DNA of 5,196 nucleotides from Microcaldota archaeon (GTDB taxonomy: Archaea; Micrarchaeota; Micrarchaeia; Micrarchaeales; Micrarchaeaceae). Of the stretch, positions 1 through 5,196 are shown in pieces (positions within the stretch are counted from its first letter, which is position 1; the number at the start of each line of letters is the position of its first letter). Location: NCBI GenBank assembly GCA_021851535.1, contig JAJZDT010000107.1, forward strand, positions 1-5,196, read 5' to 3'. A program made the translations under genes and the position numbers. Below the pieces are notes generated by a model. The model was not told where the DNA came from, ran no database searches, and was given only the letters and a program-made list of their open reading frames with translations.

Positions 1-227
1 GTGGATTTGCACTTGAGCCAAGCATTGGCGGACAATTAAAGATTCGTGTAATGCGACAACGCTCAAAAAAAAATAGTAAGCGCCTATCACGAAGAATAAC
101 CGTTCGTGGCAATGTTATATCAAATGATACTAACCAGGTGAGCGCTGCGATAGTAGAATATGGAAGCAAGCCTTTATCCGAGTTATTTGTTGAGAAGCCA
201 AAAGCGGAAGCTGAAGATAAAAAATAA
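1..227 (+). CDS. rps6e: 30S ribosomal protein S6e, C-terminal part (5' truncated by window)
   Basis: Reading codons from base 3 gives 74 residues, open at the left edge, ending at TAA 225-227. It starts GFALEPSIGG and contains RRITVRGNVISNDTNQ followed by VEYGSKPLSELF. This matches the C-terminal half of archaeal S6e, where a GF-M-P segment leads to a basic stretch, a VRGN-I-S motif and an E-Y/K-G-x-K-x-x-E-L ending. S6e is a small-subunit ribosomal protein. Archaeal versions are usually about 125 residues, so roughly 50 residues lie upstream. The family's normally Gly/Arg/Pro-rich loop is here a short Ser/Lys/Arg stretch (QRSKKNSKR), and the protein ends in a charged tail rich in Glu, Ala and Lys. 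The gene sits 9 bases ahead of aIF2-gamma, an order known in archaea, which supports the call. Family assignment is by remembered motifs, not by a search. Confidence 0.86.
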   Translation, partial: GFALEPSIGGQLKIRVMRQRSKKNSKRLSRRITVRGNVISNDTNQVSAAIVEYGSKPLSELFVEKPKAEAEDKK

Positions 228-238
228 TGATTCATTAT
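224..238. repeat. 15-base palindrome at the S6e stop / aIF2-gamma start
   Basis: ATAATGATTCATTAT is a perfect inverted repeat: seven-base arms (224-230 and 232-238) around a single T at 231. It includes the S6e stop codon TAA (225-227) and the first two bases of the aIF2-gamma ATG (237-239). In RNA it could form at most a six-pair, all but one A-U, stem with a three-base loop, which would be weak. It could instead be a DNA dyad, or chance in AT-rich sequence. Confidence 0.5.
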
Positions 239-1469
239 GGATAATTTAGATATGCGGCAGAGCGTACTGAATATAGGTACGTTAGGCCATATAGATCATG
301 GGAAGACCTCACTTATACGTGCGTTGACGCATGTTTGGACTGATAGGCATAGTGAGAGTATAAAAAGGGATATGACTATAAAGCTTGGATACGCTGATAC
401 TATAATAAGGCATTGTGCCAAATGCAGCGGCACTGATGCTTATACTACTCTAGATAAATGCGAGCACTGCTCTGGGGTCCCAAAGCCTCTTATGCGCATA
501 TCTCTTGTTGACGCGCCAGGGCATGAGACGCTTATGGCAACTGCGATCGCTGGAGCAAGTATCATAGATGCGGTCTTATTTGTAATAGCAGCGAATGAAA
601 ATTGTCCAATGCCTCAAACCAAAGAGCATTTGATGGTAATTAATCTTCTTAATATAAAAAATGTAATAATAATACAGACAAAGGTGGATATTGTAGGTAA
701 AGAGCGTGCTCTGCAGCATTATAACCAGATACGCGAATTTATAAAGGGGAGTGCTATAGAAAATGCTCCAATAATACCTGTGATGACAAATAAAAATATA
801 AATATAGATAAAATATTAGAAATGATTTCGGAGATGAAACTGCCCAAACGCGATCTAGATTCGGATCCTATAATGTATATAGTTAGATCTTTTGATGTTA
901 ATAAACCTGGGGCAGATGTAACAAATCTCGTCGGAGGTGTAATTGGCGGATCAATTATACGCGGAAGATTTAAGAAGGATGATATAATTGAGATACGTCC
1001 TGGGATAAATATATCAAGCAATTCTAAGAAGGACGAATATAAAACAACTATAACAAAGATTGTCAGTATGAACAACGGGACTGAAACCATCGAAAGCGCA
1101 ATATCTGGCGGTCTTATTGGAATGGCTACAACAATAGATCCAGCGTTTGTAAAAGCGGATAATCTTGTAGGTAGGGTTGTGGGTCATGTAGGCAAACTAC
1201 CAGAGTCAAAAACAAATATACAAATAATATATAAAAGAATAAACAGAACTGATATTCCTGAACAGGGTTTCCAGGATGGAGAACCGTTAATACTTGGCAT
1301 TGCGACAGCGACGGTCGTCGGACATATAAAAAAGGTAAAGAAGGATACACTTTCATTGGAGCTAAATCATCCCGTCTGTATAGATAAGGATGCTAAAATA
1401 GCAATATTGAGAAACATTTCAAAGCGTTGGAGGCTAACGGGATATGGGCTTTTACCTTCAGGAAAATAA
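237..1469 (+). CDS. eif2g: Translation initiation factor aIF2 subunit gamma (GTPase)
   Basis: This is the GTPase core of heterotrimeric aIF2, which carries initiator Met-tRNA to the small ribosomal subunit. At 410 residues it has the usual length. Seen in order: P-loop GHIDHGKT (17-24); switch I ending in TIKLGYAD (47-54); a zinc knuckle with Cys60, Cys63, Cys75 and Cys78; switch II DAPGHETLMAT (92-102); the family signature around CPMPQTKEHL (123-132); then beta-barrel domain II from about 211 (MYIVRSFDVNKPG, GGVIGGSIIRG) and domain III ending in SKRWRLTGYG (395-404). Three spots are unusual: Asp45 replaces the glycine normal in the switch I KRG motif; the G4 motif is TKVD (148-151) instead of NKxD; the G5 position reads VMT (182-184) instead of VSA or ISA. 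No clear Shine-Dalgarno precedes the ATG; with S6e ending 9 bases upstream, translational coupling is likely. Met6 (252) is an alternative start and would leave the P-loop intact. Confidence 0.97.
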   Translation: MDNLDMRQSVLNIGTLGHIDHGKTSLIRALTHVWTDRHSESIKRDMTIKLGYADTIIRHCAKCSGTDAYTTLDKCEHCSGVPKPLMRISLVDAPGHETLMATAIAGASIIDAVLFVIAANENCPMPQTKEHLMVINLLNIKNVIIIQTKVDIVGKERALQHYNQIREFIKGSAIENAPIIPVMTNKNINIDKILEMISEMKLPKRDLDSDPIMYIVRSFDVNKPGADVTNLVGGVIGGSIIRGRFKKDDIIEIRPGINISSNSKKDEYKTTITKIVSMNNGTETIESAISGGLIGMATTIDPAFVKADNLVGRVVGHVGKLPESKTNIQIIYKRINRTDIPEQGFQDGEPLILGIATATVVGHIKKVKKDTLSLELNHPVCIDKDAKIAILRNISKRWRLTGYGLLPSGK

Positions 1470-1479
1470 CAAATATCTG

Positions 1480-1484
1480 TTTTT
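1480..1484 (+). terminator. Possible oligo-T terminator after aIF2-gamma
   Basis: A run of five T on the plus strand lies 11 bases after the aIF2-gamma stop (1467-1469). Archaeal RNA polymerase often terminates at such T tracts without a hairpin. No hairpin is seen here, the tract is short, and the rest of the gap to alba is A-rich on this strand, so this is a weak call. Confidence 0.25.
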
Positions 1485-1545
1485 AAATTAATGACACATG
1501 CTTATATACAAAAATAATGCATTAAACATCAAAAACGTTAAACGT

Positions 1546-1583
1546 AAAAACATAAAAATAAAAAGTGCAGCCATATAGCTGCA
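1546..1583 (-). terminator. Hairpin plus T-tract terminator of alba
   Basis: Read on the minus strand, 9 bases after the alba stop there is a perfect six-pair stem (TGCAGC, loop TATATG, GCTGCA; 1566-1583). It is followed at once by C and then three T5 tracts (1560-1564, 1554-1558, 1546-1550). Further T5 runs lie at 1531-1535 and 1510-1514. The plus-strand side of the hairpin has no T tract, so it should act only on minus-strand transcripts. A hairpin with T tract resembles a bacterial intrinsic terminator; in archaea the T tracts alone may suffice. Confidence 0.6.
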
Positions 1584-1592
1584 TAACCAGAC

Positions 1593-1901
1593 CTATTTTA
1601 TCAATGTTATCTGTATTGCGCTAACTTTGGAGCGGGTTCCATCCTCATTTACTAATTCCTCAGAAGATGTCTTTATTGCCTTCTCCTTTACATTTGGCAG
1701 AAATCTATTGAGCACAATTTCTTTTACGTCTACTGCCCTAGATATTGCATTGCCCCGCGCCTTTATAGTAACCTCTGGCATGCCGCTGTTGAATTGCGTC
1801 ACCACAGCCAATACGTAGTTCATAGTTGGCTTTTTGCCTATATATACAGTGTTCTCTGGTCCACGTGTTCCCTCGTTTATTTTATTTGTTTCTTCTGGCA
1901 T
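1593..1901 (-). CDS. alba: DNA/RNA-binding protein Alba
   Basis: Alba is a small, abundant archaeal nucleoid protein that binds DNA and RNA as dimers and compacts chromatin. The 102-residue product contains the full family core: [19 protein letters not shown] (19-37), [13 protein letters not shown] (46-58) and [11 protein letters not shown] (61-71), ending in a beta strand SAIQITLIK. Aligned by these blocks to Sulfolobus Alba (Sso10b), Lys23/Lys24 match Lys16/Lys17, the DNA-contacting pair; Arg49 matches Arg42; Phe67 matches Phe60 of the dimer-dimer interface. Asn51 stands where Sso10b has Arg44. The N-terminus has about 16 hydrophilic residues before the core, slightly longer than in Sso10b. 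The ATG is fixed by a GGGTGA site five bases upstream. The gene is single, with its own promoter and terminator, convergent with aIF2-gamma. Confidence 0.97.
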   Translation of the reverse strand: MPEETNKINEGTRGPENTVYIGKKPTMNYVLAVVTQFNSGMPEVTIKARGNAISRAVDVKEIVLNRFLPNVKEKAIKTSSEELVNEDGTRSKVSAIQITLIK

Positions 1902-1906
1902 TTAGT

Positions 1907-1912
1907 TCACCC
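1907..1912 (-). promoter_or_regulatory. Ribosome binding site of alba
   Basis: GGGTGA on the minus strand, five bases before the ATG at 1901-1899. GGTGA is complementary to the conserved 3' end of archaeal 16S rRNA. It supports the chosen start. Confidence 0.8.
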
Positions 1913-1943
1913 TATGTTTAGTTATTAAATATGTCGTAGTATC

Positions 1944-1957
1944 TATTTATACCTTAC
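1944..1957 (-). promoter_or_regulatory. Promoter of alba: TATA box with upstream BRE
   Basis: The minus strand reads GTAAGG (1957-1952) followed by TATAAATA (1951-1944), a close match to an archaeal TATA box with a purine-rich TFB recognition element before it. With the usual spacing of about 25 bases from the box centre, transcription would start near 1920-1923. That gives a leader of about 20 bases that still includes the GGGTGA site. The match and geometry are good; the start site itself is inferred. Confidence 0.65.
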
Positions 1958-1983
1958 TCTAATAAATTGGCGATTTTGTTTTT

Positions 1984-2017
1984 AAAATAAAAATTACAAA
2001 TATTAGATGGTTAAAAA
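1984..2017 (-). terminator. T-rich terminator region of the 289-residue protein gene
   Basis: On the minus strand, starting 20 bases after the stop codon at 2040-2038, come T5 (2017-2013), T5 (1993-1989) and T4 (1987-1984) in AT-rich sequence. This fits archaeal oligo-T termination and separates this gene from the alba promoter just downstream. No GC-rich stem is seen. Confidence 0.4.
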
Positions 2018-2037
2018 TGGACGACAAAATAAAATAG

Positions 2038-2907
2038 TTACGGTTTTTTATTTTTAAAAATCAATCTGGCGTCAGTATCGGGATCTATATCATAGCCATA
2101 TTCTTTTATGATATGCAATGGATATGCAATTGAAATATTTCTAAGCAAAAGAAATTCTTTTTCAATTCCAGAGCGTTTTGCATAGGGAAGTTCAGTATCT
2201 ATACATTCTGTGGCAACTGTTAGCATATTTTTTACAAATGCTAAATTCTTTTCATGGTCGCTGTTTTGAAGTACATATCTAAGTTCAGATTCAAGCCACT
2301 GCATTGTTTTATTGTCTGCAGATAGCGCTTTGCCAAAAGATCTCATAAATTCAGGTGCTGTGGGATAAAATACCTTATAAAATATCATTCCGAATGTTTG
2401 TGCGTATATATATCTTAATATTAATCCAGAACTTAATATGCGCTCTTCAATAGTATCTAAGTGCTCCATAAATTCAAGCAATTTTAATGTTCCAACATTT
2501 GGTCCGATATCCTGCATCTCCATTCCGTCAATTAAATTTTTTATGGCGCGCATATGTTTCTTTGAGAGAATCGAAAGCCTCCTAAATCCATCAGAATATC
2601 CTCTATCTACATTATAATTATTTTTAGACCATTTCTCATATATCTCGGAAATGGATTTTTCACCATAATAAAACTGGTTTAATATATTTGCGACAAAATT
2701 CATTTCAAATCGTGTGCCATTGGGTAGTTCCACATAGCCCTTTGAAATAAGTCCTTTTTTTCTTTTAACGTCTATAAAACTCATGCCCTTTTTAATTGCA
2801 TATATTGGGTTCTCTTTAATATATTCTACTATATACGGCTTTACCCACTGCGGCAATCTATATTTTGCTATTGTATTATCCAGCATATAATAAATGTTAA
2901 ATTTCAC
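2038..2907 (-). CDS. Uncharacterised, mainly helical cytoplasmic protein
   Basis: I do not recognise this 289-residue protein. There is no signal peptide or convincing membrane span. Residues 1-60 are basic and aromatic (RLPQWVKPYI, KRKKG); a short strand-turn segment with GYVELPNGTRFEMNF (57-71) follows; from about 110 to 272 the chain looks like consecutive amphipathic helices. Acidic and His residues occur in several of these (Glu145, Glu148, His149, Glu154, Glu155; Glu206, Glu208; His218, Glu219; Glu234, Glu239), which could suggest a ferritin-like bundle. However, no canonical ExxH pair is present, so that is speculation. The start is GTG, chosen because GGTGT lies six bases upstream; Met8 is the next option and has no such site. 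The gene follows the CARDB-repeat protein on the same strand after 61 bases. No clear promoter is seen in that gap, so it may be read through as the last operon gene, although a T-rich tract lies between them. Confidence 0.82.
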   Translation of the reverse strand: MKFNIYYMLDNTIAKYRLPQWVKPYIVEYIKENPIYAIKKGMSFIDVKRKKGLISKGYVELPNGTRFEMNFVANILNQFYYGEKSISEIYEKWSKNNYNVDRGYSDGFRRLSILSKKHMRAIKNLIDGMEMQDIGPNVGTLKLLEFMEHLDTIEERILSSGLILRYIYAQTFGMIFYKVFYPTAPEFMRSFGKALSADNKTMQWLESELRYVLQNSDHEKNLAFVKNMLTVATECIDTELPYAKRSGIEKEFLLLRNISIAYPLHIIKEYGYDIDPDTDARLIFKNKKP

Positions 2908-2913
2908 TGTGGT

Positions 2914-2918
2914 ACACC
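2914..2918 (-). promoter_or_regulatory. Ribosome binding site deciding the GTG start
   Basis: The minus strand has GGTGT six bases before GTG (2907-2905). The nearby ATG at 2920-2918 is out of frame and reaches a stop after seven codons. The site therefore favours the GTG over Met8 (2886-2884). Confidence 0.6.
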
Positions 2919-2935
2919 ATTAATTGCTATTAAAT

Positions 2936-2951
2936 AAAAAAAGAAAAGAAT
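2936..2951 (-). terminator. Possible partial oligo-T terminator after the CARDB-repeat gene
   Basis: The minus strand has an unbroken pyrimidine tract from 2951 to 2936 containing T4 and T7, beginning 17 bases after the stop codon at 2971-2969. T7 is a good archaeal termination signal. It lies ahead of the 289-residue gene, so it may set a lower expression level for that gene instead of ending the operon completely. Confidence 0.45.
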
Positions 2952-2968
2952 TAAAGGCAGAGTGCTTA

Positions 2969-4651
2969 TTACTTTTTACTATGCGTACCTTTTTGCTGCC
3001 TTTTTATTATCCTTCCTCTATATCTATAAACAAATACCACTACAATAACAATTATTATTGCATATACTATATAATTAGTGCCCCCTCCATTGTTATTTGT
3101 ACTAGAGCTCTGTCCTGCACTTGCAAACACTGTAGCATAATAATTGTTTGAACCGTAGAAAACCTGGTTTGGTGCTCCGTTATTTTGCTTCCACTGTTCA
3201 TATATTGTTATTGGATATTCGCCTGGATTCCCATTCTGGTCCGTACTAATATAGAATGTCACATTTGTAATTTCTCCTGGGTTTAATTGTGATATGTAAG
3301 CATTTCCTGCCACTGGACTTAATGGATATATTGATTGGAGCGAAATGGATATCTGAGTTGCAGCCTCATTTCCTGTATTCTTTATTTTCAATACAATTGG
3401 TCCATAAGCATTTCCCGGATATGAATTATCTGTCACATTAGTTATCTGGAAAACTGCAGATTTTGCTATATTTATAGAGATATTACGCTTTATGCTAGTG
3501 GCGTTTGCATAATTTGCTGATGTATAATTAAATTCTACTGGTATAAAACTACTATTTTCGCTTGAATTCCCATTTGCTGTTATATATAAATTTTCATTTA
3601 CACTACTGCCTGGCTGAAGCATTCCTATGTAAAATGTGGATGCCGATCCACTTACACTTATTGTATTGCTGCTCATGAATGTTGCAATTAAATCTCTTGC
3701 AATTCCGCTTCCAGTATTTTGTATATTAATTGTTAACGTCTGATTGCCGCCAGAATATATTTGCTCCGGTTGCGCATTTACTATGCTTGTAACTATATGT
3801 GGCACGCCCAATGCAACGTCTACTGGTACATTAACAGTACCAGTGAAATTTGAAACAGAACCAATATATGAAACATATAAAGTTATATTGTGCGTTCCTG
3901 ATGTTATATTGCTATTTACCAATAGATCAAGAGGTATTTGTTGCGTTGCGCTTGGTGCAGTATCCCCAAATGTGTACTCATTCTGTCCTATAACCGAAAA
4001 ATCATTTGTGTTTTTTATTGTTACTGTTATATTTCTAGCAGTTGCGGTTCCAGTATTTGTTGCAATCAAATTGGCATCTAATGTACTTCCAGGTATTATA
4101 TTAGATTGTTGCTGAACATTAAAATTTAGATCCGGTTTTCCATAAATATATACTGTTATCGGTATGATTGAACTTCCTGGTAGATTTACACTACTACCAC
4201 TTGTTGTAGTTTCGTAGTTTGCGACAACATCTATTGTGTATATACCAGATATTAATGTTTTAGGGATGTGTAATTTATAAATAAATGGATTGCTCCCAAT
4301 TCCTCCATAGATGCCAGTTCCTATGGAATCTACAAGATATGATTTTGATGGAGATACATTTATCAGTTCGCTTGAAGACTCAAGCCCTATATTTACATTT
4401 GTTAGCTCCTGTGAATAGGAATTAAACAAAGAGAAGCTTAATGTTACATTACTTCCAGCTACAACGGGCGTTGGAGATATAGCCACATTTGATACTGATA
4501 ATGCGCCATCAACGCTACTGCCCGATGTACTCAATGCGCCAGCTGTGGTATTTGCTGAAAATACTATGCCACTTAAGACAATCGACAGAAATATACTAAT
4601 CAGAGTATATTTGAAAATCTTTGTTTGCTCTATTTTTGTAATGTTCATCAT
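2969..4651 (-). CDS. Secreted, C-terminally anchored CARDB/S-layer-like repeat protein
   Basis: The 560-residue product has a signal peptide (hydrophobic core about 15-31, likely cleavage near 32/33 before NTTAGA), a large extracytoplasmic region, a Ser/Asn/Gly linker (514-526), one membrane helix (about 526-542) and a basic cytoplasmic tail (543-560). The outer region holds about four Ig-like beta domains (roughly 52-170, 173-280, 284-396, 399-512). Domains 2-4 each carry an NTG-xxx-A motif at 199, 312 and 425, typical of CARDB repeats in the archaeal COG1361 S-layer-like family. Fifteen N-x-S/T sequons lie in the outer part, so heavy N-glycosylation is likely. No lipobox cysteine or PGF-CTERM motif is seen. 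The permease gene ends immediately upstream, and COG1361 proteins are known beside ABC transporters, so it is probably the surface partner of that exporter; the substrate is unknown. Of the two tandem ATGs, the second (4648-4646) has the better ribosome-site spacing. Confidence 0.9.
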   Translation of the reverse strand: MMNITKIEQTKIFKYTLISIFLSIVLSGIVFSANTTAGALSTSGSSVDGALSVSNVAISPTPVVAGSNVTLSFSLFNSYSQELTNVNIGLESSSELINVSPSKSYLVDSIGTGIYGGIGSNPFIYKLHIPKTLISGIYTIDVVANYETTTSGSSVNLPGSSIIPITVYIYGKPDLNFNVQQQSNIIPGSTLDANLIATNTGTATARNITVTIKNTNDFSVIGQNEYTFGDTAPSATQQIPLDLLVNSNITSGTHNITLYVSYIGSVSNFTGTVNVPVDVALGVPHIVTSIVNAQPEQIYSGGNQTLTINIQNTGSGIARDLIATFMSSNTISVSGSASTFYIGMLQPGSSVNENLYITANGNSSENSSFIPVEFNYTSANYANATSIKRNISINIAKSAVFQITNVTDNSYPGNAYGPIVLKIKNTGNEAATQISISLQSIYPLSPVAGNAYISQLNPGEITNVTFYISTDQNGNPGEYPITIYEQWKQNNGAPNQVFYGSNNYYATVFASAGQSSSTNNNGGGTNYIVYAIIIVIVVVFVYRYRGRIIKRQQKGTHSKK

Positions 4652-4652
4652 A

Positions 4653-4657
4653 TCACC
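4653..4657 (-). promoter_or_regulatory. Ribosome binding site overlapping the permease stop codon
   Basis: The minus strand reads TAGGTGATATGATG: the stop TAG of the permease (4659-4657) shares its G with GGTGA (4657-4653). Spacing is one base to the first ATG (4651) and four to the second (4648). Since alba and the 289-residue gene use five and six bases, the second ATG is the more likely start. The overlap implies coupled translation. Confidence 0.7.
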
Positions 4658-5196
4658 TAATCAACATAATTTTTAAATAATAATGCGCTTGCTATAAGCC
4701 CAAATGCTATAAATATCAAAAGTGCCGTTATATCCGTTGTTATTGCTTGTATTGGATAGTAACCAAGCATCATTACATCACGTATGCCCTGCGTTGCATA
4801 TGTCATAGGGTCTAGTGTGCTAAATGGTTGTATAAACGAGGGGAGCGATGTAGCAGGAAAGAATGCACCTGATAAGAACCACATAGGCAATACTACTACC
4901 TGTGCAAGTATTGCATATACCTCTACCTTATTTACTCTGGATGCAATAACCGTTGTTACTCCTGCAAAGCCTATTGCAACAAGCATAATAAGCAGTATTA
5001 TCCAAATAAGCCCTAAAACTCCCATTGCTATTGTTGCACCATCGATAAAGCCTATTCCAAGTGCTACTAGCATATATATTATTGATTGTATAACTCCAGA
5101 TATCATTTTACTAAATATGATAGTTTTTTTGTTTATGGGTGCAATATAAAATGATTTGAGAACGCCCAATTGCCTATCAGCTATTATTGATATGCC
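4657..5196 (-). CDS. ABC-2 type transporter permease, C-terminal part (5' truncated by window)
   Basis: The frame is open to the right edge and gives 179 residues ending at TAG 4659-4657. A TTG at 5169 could serve as a start codon, but upstream codons (GISIIADRQ) continue the family sequence, so the gene clearly begins outside the window. GISIIADRQLGVLKSFYIAP resembles the cytoplasmic segment after the second helix of ABC-2 permeases (DrrB/NodJ type). It is followed by three hydrophobic helices (about 33-54, 58-80, 92-113), the hallmark WFLSGAFFPATSLPSF (106-121) with LDPMTYATQGIRD (128-140), and a last helix (154-174). Such permeases export lipids, polysaccharides, drugs or other hydrophobic compounds and need a separate ATPase, which is expected upstream, beyond the right edge. 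It is co-translated with the surface repeat protein. The substrate cannot be inferred. Confidence 0.92.
   Translation of the reverse strand, partial: GISIIADRQLGVLKSFYIAPINKKTIIFSKMISGVIQSIIYMLVALGIGFIDGATIAMGVLGLIWIILLIMLVAIGFAGVTTVIASRVNKVEVYAILAQVVVLPMWFLSGAFFPATSLPSFIQPFSTLDPMTYATQGIRDVMMLGYYPIQAITTDITALLIFIAFGLIASALLFKNYVD

Noticed and set aside
780..786. GTGATGA, a perfect C box of a C/D guide RNA
   Set aside because: No CTGA D box follows within the next 60 bases and it lies inside the aIF2-gamma coding sequence.
719..1356. Two minus-strand open frames of 123 and 76 codons inside aIF2-gamma
   Set aside because: They are antisense to a fully conserved gene, have biased hydrophobic composition and no ribosome site; they are frame shadows.
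1535..1545. ACGTTAAACGT as a dyad near the convergent gene ends
   Set aside because: Only the four-base ACGT arms are symmetric; too short to support a site.
1627..1818. Plus-strand 63-codon frame inside alba
   Set aside because: Antisense to alba and not recognisable.
2018..2037. Tiny plus-strand frame ATG GAC GAC ... TAG between genes
   Set aside because: Six codons with no ribosome site; inside a minus-strand 3' untranslated region.
2956..3000. GGCAG and CTGCC as a possible hairpin at the end of the repeat protein gene
   Set aside because: Five-base arms separated by 35 bases, expected by chance.
2924..3151. Plus-strand 75-codon frame over the intergenic gap and the end of the repeat protein gene
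   Set aside because: Tyr/Ile/Cys-rich low-complexity translation arising from the complement of the membrane helix and linker; no ribosome site.
3744..4115. Plus-strand open frame of 123 codons inside the repeat protein gene
   Set aside because: Antisense shadow of a Thr/Asn/Val-rich coding region; no family resemblance.
4784..5149. Plus-strand open frame of 121 codons inside the permease gene
   Set aside because: Antisense to a clearly conserved permease; the hydrophobic look comes from the opposite strand.

Overview
The window is archaeal. Three genes are diagnostic: ribosomal protein S6e, the gamma subunit of initiation factor aIF2, and the chromatin protein Alba. Ribosome binding sites of the GGTGA type and an archaeal-looking TATA box agree. 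The DNA is AT-rich and isoleucine is very often ATA. The divergence of S6e and aIF2-gamma from textbook sequences hints at a fast-evolving euryarchaeal or DPANN lineage, but I cannot place it further from this sequence.

Plus strand, 1-1469: the 3' end of the S6e gene runs, after a 9-base gap, into a complete aIF2-gamma gene. This is a known archaeal gene order and a translation module. A 15-base palindrome covers the S6e stop and the aIF2-gamma start. The aIF2-gamma G domain has unusual residues in switch I and in both guanine-recognition motifs.

Minus strand, 1593-1901: alba is convergent with aIF2-gamma. It has its own TATA-type promoter, a clear Shine-Dalgarno site and a hairpin plus T-tract terminator.

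Minus strand, 2038-5196, read right to left: the C-terminal part of an ABC-2 type permease (open at the window edge), then a 560-codon secreted, membrane-anchored protein of four CARDB/Ig-like repeats, then a 289-codon protein I do not recognise. The permease stop codon abuts the ribosome binding site of the repeat protein, so these two are surely one operon. The third gene follows after 61 bases that contain a T-rich tract. The likely picture is a cell-surface ABC export system whose ATPase lies beyond the right edge, with an extracytoplasmic partner protein and possibly a cytoplasmic helper.

No tRNA, rRNA, CRISPR array, insertion sequence or long repeat was seen. No gene-free stretch exceeds about 140 bases. 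The most plausible little-described system is the permease / repeat protein / 289-residue protein cluster.
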